Positions 59,761 to 64,000 of a DNA stretch of 64,000 nucleotides are shown here, one piece after another. This stretch comes from Zonotrichia leucophrys gambelii (lineage: Eukaryota > Chordata > Aves > Passeriformes > Passerellidae). The notes beneath the pieces were generated by a model. That model had not been told where the DNA came from and did not search any database. It worked only from the letters and a program-made list of their open reading frames with translations. A program made the translations under genes and the position numbers. Within the stretch, counting starts at the first letter, position 1. Each line of letters begins with the position of its first letter. Location of the stretch: positions 51,493,585-51,557,584 of the forward strand of contig NC_088170.1 in NCBI RefSeq assembly GCF_028769735.1, written 5' to 3'.

Positions 59761-62700
59761 CTCAATAATTTTCATCTACTCTATAAATGGATGCTATGTC
59801 TAAAGCTTTTTTTTGCCTTTTTTTTTTTCTTTTAGGAAACACAGAGTGTGTTTCAAAGCACAAAGGAAGAACAGTGCACGTGAGTTACACGCTTTGGATG
59901 GCAGATGATTTATGAGTCTTGACAAGGGAATTTACAGATTTTCTATTTCTGCATTCAAAATACAGTTTGTGTCTAACAGGAACTCCTTGTGCTATGAATT
60001 ACCACGAGAAACAAAGTTATAGTTGCTGTGACATAAAATATGGAGAATTATTTTGGAAAGTGCACATTTAATCATGTATCATAGTTGGATGTATTCTGAA
60101 TCAGTGTAAAGGAAATTTGATAATGAGTCCCCCAGATTTTGGTATATAAACCAAAACAAAATCTTCTTTCTCAGATAACTAAAAATAAAGGGGACAATAA
60201 AGGGGAAAAATAAAACATCCACAGAAAGTTAGTTAATTTAATGTATCTTGACACTTTCAGTCATATTTAAAGCCAGCTTTGGCAGATTACAGGCCTGGAT
60301 TTGCTACATTTCTATTCTAATAATAATGAAACATAATGTAAGAGTATTGCTTCACTGAAGTATTTACTACTGAAGAGAAAATTACTTTTATAATTATACA
60401 TCCCAAATAAAATTTACAGAAATGTTGAAGACAATAAAAAAAGTAATCAACAAATTATAAGGTTTGAATTCTCCCAGTTACATGTGTACAACCCTTTAAT
60501 TACTGTTGAAAGGATTTAGGAACCTATACTGAATGATAAGCAGAGCTGATTGGATTTTTCACTTTAATTTGCATTGTAGTTTTTCCTGCTAAGGATTTTC
60601 TACTGTAAAATTGTGTTTATTATAATTTTCCATTTTTAATGGTTGTAAAAACAAAATAGATATCAAGTTTCTGTGATAGGACATATGTAAAGGGCTCCCA
60701 AAAACTTAATTTCTCTCTTTGTTTATTTGCTCCATATGTAAAAACCAGTATTCCAGCCGCCTGATAGATTGTCTAACTGAAATGAAGCTGTTTCTGAGAT
60801 AGATAGATAGACAGATAGTTAGTTATATATGTATTTATATATATACCCTTAAACTGTCCTGATGCTTACACTGTGTCTCCTTCTGGAATTCATCTGGTCA
60901 TTAGAAATCACTCTATCTTCTCAGCCAGGGAAACTATTTTTGTATTACAACAAAAATTATTAACCTAACTGTTATAAATATCTCTAGGAATGATTTTTTA
61001 TTAACACTTAAATGTACATCTGTAATCTAAGTCATATTGTCCATACAACTTAATAACTTAATAATTTTGAAAGTTGGGTTTTTTTTTCAGGACGCTAAGT
61101 ATCAATTTAGAAAGTTCTGCTGTGGCAAAAATATAAAACTTCATCTTGATATCATTTGCATCAGTGAGAACTATTTTATGGCAGCAATGGCTGAGTTATA
61201 TCTTCTGCTAGGAAGGGAAAATGTAAGCAAAGCACTGTTTTAAACAGGTATTTGCAGACAAGAAAATGCTAAATCTTCCTCTCATTCTGAAGCTGGAATA
61301 GTAATGATATGCAATTTTGAAGGCGATTATTGATTAGTGATAAAAGAATATTTCCTGGTTGTGCTGTTTGTTATATGCATGCAAAGGAAGGGGATTAAAT
61401 ACCACATTTGTCTGTGATGCAGAGAGATTACTGTGCTCTGAACTGTAGATCTGCTAAGTATAGAAAAGGCCACTTCTTGAGAGACATCTGTTAGTTTGGA
61501 TGTTACTCAGCTTCTGTTTCCCACCAATATCACTGCAAATGAGAGAATGGGTAAGTCATTGGCAGGAAATACTCTGCCTGAGTTATTCTTACTCTGTTGA
61601 GCATATGGCTCCATTATCTGTCACCACTTAGACCACTACCAGTTTATTCTGTTGAAACAAATGGAATACTTCTAGATTTCTAAATGCTCATGGGATACAA
61701 ATAATTCTCATGGATGCATTTGATCATGAATGTTTTGTTTTGTGGGCTTCAGAAGAATAATTTTTTTCTCTTAGGTCCATGAATTCAAATTAAAACAAGT
61801 ATAAGAGATTTTTTAAAGAATGTGCTATGCTTAATGCCATTAATTCTATTTTTTTCTAATGAATTTCTCCAATTAAAATAGAGCTGCCCCTTGAGATAAA
61901 AAAAAAAAAAATAAAACTCTCTTCAAGTACTTTTTCCCTGCTCTGCCATTGCTTGCCTAAATTTCATGTGATCATGGCTTTATAAAATAAAAAGTGAACT
62001 GCATTTTTTTTCCCCTAAGCATCAAAGCAATTCATTCCAGAAATAGCCCCGTAAAGAGTGATCTGAAAAACAACTGAGCACACAGAGTGTGAAATTTTAA
62101 AGGATATTAGAAGACATTCATTGCTTTGAATACCTTACTGAGTGGTGTACAACAGTGAAGAGCTGAAGAGATGATTAAGTCAATTAATAGTCACAGAGAA
62201 TTGCAACATATTTGCAAAATGTCATCCCTACATGACCTTATGTACTCTTGTATTGATACTACATCACAGTGAAGAAATTTCATGGCATTATCAAGGCACC
62301 TTGTTGTGATTACTTTGTTGTTTTCCATAACTATTTTACACTATTTTTCTTATCTTTCTTCTCTTTCCTTTTAAACATAACTTCTTAGAGGAGCCAAATT
62401 ATTTCACATTGTATATCTCCCTCTTTTTATAAACCCTTTTTTACTATGTTTTGGGGTTTTTTGTTTGATTTGCTGTCTTTTTGGGTGGACATTCTTTTTT
62501 CTTTTATGGATGATTATCAGTGACATGATATTGTTTGTTCATCATTTTATGACTTTACTAAGGCAATGGCAGAGATCTTACTCTCTGGGTATTTTCTGGT
62601 CATAAAAGAAGAAGAGCTTTATAAACTCTTACTGACTGTTTAGGAATTATAGTCAGGAACAAAAAACATACAAGTCCCTGTATTCCAGAATGATTCAGCT

Positions 62701-64000
62701 AACTCAGCCCTTTGTGAACCTTGATAATATAATTATAATTTAAGGAAGTATGTTGACTTTTTAAAAAGTCAAATTTCAAGTCTTTATACATTCAAGAATC
62801 TCACATTTCAGCCCTAATGCAAGATGTGAGAGGTACAGATTCAACACAGCATATGGCTTTAAAGTTGTTATTACAGATTTAGAGCATAGAGCCATTTCCA
62901 GTCCTGTGAAATTACTTCCCATGAAATATAATCTTAAATTTGCATTTTTTCTGGTTTCCTCCATTATTTTATTCTCCATTTATATTTTAACTCCCACAGC
63001 ACTCCCAACTAGATAATGCCAGCTGATGAGTCAGCGTCATGAAAGCAGCACAGACACTATGATAACTAAGTTTAATTCTCTACTCTCTGAAGAGGCAGCC
63101 ACTAGATTGTTGCAAAGAAAAATGACTTGTATTGCACATAAGATACGTGGGTATTCAGAGTGAGTTTTATATGACGTTCAGTATGAAATTAAAAGGGAAA
63201 TATGATGATTTTATCCCACAGAAGGTGTAACAGTAGCCAAAGTATTTTGGGAGATTTATGGTTGATAAATATGTAAGTAAAAAGTATGGAAAAATTTTAC
63301 TCTCTCTGTCTTTTCACATGGTAGCCTGAAACAATCTAAACACAAAGAAAAGAGAAAATGTATGGAATATGTGGGCTATGAGTACCCTGGATGTGTTTCT
63401 GCCACATAAATATGAGTGCTGTTAAAAGATCAAGACTAAACAATGATAATTTTGAGCTAGGAAGGCTGTGATTTACATTCCAGGAGATTAGATGCTGCAA
63501 ATGAAACCTTAGCTGTAGTAAAATGGGTTACATATCTGATCAAAAACAGTGTTTATAGGAGAACTGTAGAAAGGCAGTGGAATTATATTTTTCAAAGCCA
63601 TTCACACCAAAAAATGATGCATTACTGTCAGAAACTAGAGAAACCAGAGTTTGAGACTGAAATTCATCTGATGTAAAACACCTGACTTCTAGAGCTTAGC
63701 TGGTCATCTACAGTTCCCTTACTGTAAAAGGAAATGAATCAGAATGGCAAATTCATCTCATTATAAAGTAAATAGCTAAAATATATTAGATTAATCACAT
63801 AGGAAAAGCATTAATTTATCTTTTTCAACAAGAACAGCCTCTATAATTATTATTATTAATTATTCTCTGCATGTATACATCACAGATGTTTAATGTTAAG
63901 CTAGATACATATCTTCAGTACACAATTCTTCCATGAACTTTCAAAAAATTTCAGATTTTTTATACCTATAGCAATTTACAAATTGAAACTTGGGAGATTG
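59761..64000. other. AT-rich unique noncoding DNA
   Basis: No gene or transposable element was recognised. T-runs at about 59807-59832 and an A-run at about 61897-61911 are simple sequence. 'tgatgagtcagcg' near 63025 contains an AP-1/MARE-like core. Confidence 0.5.
60798..60819 (+). repeat. Short (GATA)n microsatellite
   Basis: Five tetranucleotide units, four GATA and one GACA, followed by GTTA/TA-rich sequence. Confidence 0.85.

Noticed and set aside
1..64000. CRISPR arrays, bacterial operons, tRNA or rRNA genes, and a complete provirus
   Set aside because: No spaced direct-repeat array, no tRNA- or rRNA-like segment, and no gag, pol or env sequence was seen; the LTRs are all solo.

Overview
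The window reads as vertebrate, almost certainly bird, nuclear DNA from an AT-rich gene desert or a very long intron. The evidence is the interspersed repeats. There are several CR1 LINE fragments, including one ending in the bird-type ATTCTATGATT tail, and four solo long terminal repeats whose layout matches LTR families I know from bird genomes. Two of these (47.1-47.6 kb and 54.9-55.6 kb) resemble families I associate with songbirds, so a passerine is the best guess. That assignment rests on recall and was not searched. No bacterial-type operons, ribosome binding sites, tRNAs, rRNAs or CRISPR arrays were seen.

I could not support any host protein-coding gene. Every long open frame is either a by-product of a retroelement or microsatellite, or an isolated frame without splice-site, domain or codon-use support. 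The only genuine coding ancestry is decayed CR1 reverse transcriptase, clearest at 43.0-43.7 kb.

Layout: 0-16 kb is AT-rich unique sequence with two CR1 pieces (1.34-1.90 and 15.67-16.0 kb), one solo LTR (12.48-12.93 kb) and an unexplained GC-richer island at 5.4-5.7 kb. From 16.0 to 42.8 kb I recognise no transposable element; this stretch holds only small repeats, hairpins and candidate conserved noncoding segments. From 42.8 to 55.6 kb elements are dense: a 1.2 kb CR1, two more young-type CR1 pieces, a probable ancient CR1 piece, three solo LTRs and two microsatellites beside one of them. From 55.6 to 64 kb it returns to unique DNA, including a 59.0-59.8 kb stretch whose texture suggests a regulatory element.

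The most interesting items are local: a perfect DR4-type pair of AGGTCA half-sites made by a 10-bp tandem duplication (8.06 kb), the transposon-poor 27 kb, three CR1 copies missing their 3' ends, a perfect 37-bp tandem duplication (41.9 kb), a 125-bp pure (GAAAA)25 purine tract next to an LTR (54.6 kb), a G-run cluster (19.6 kb) and several perfect hairpins. I found no clear sign of a new biological system. Element boundaries are by eye and may be off by tens of bases.
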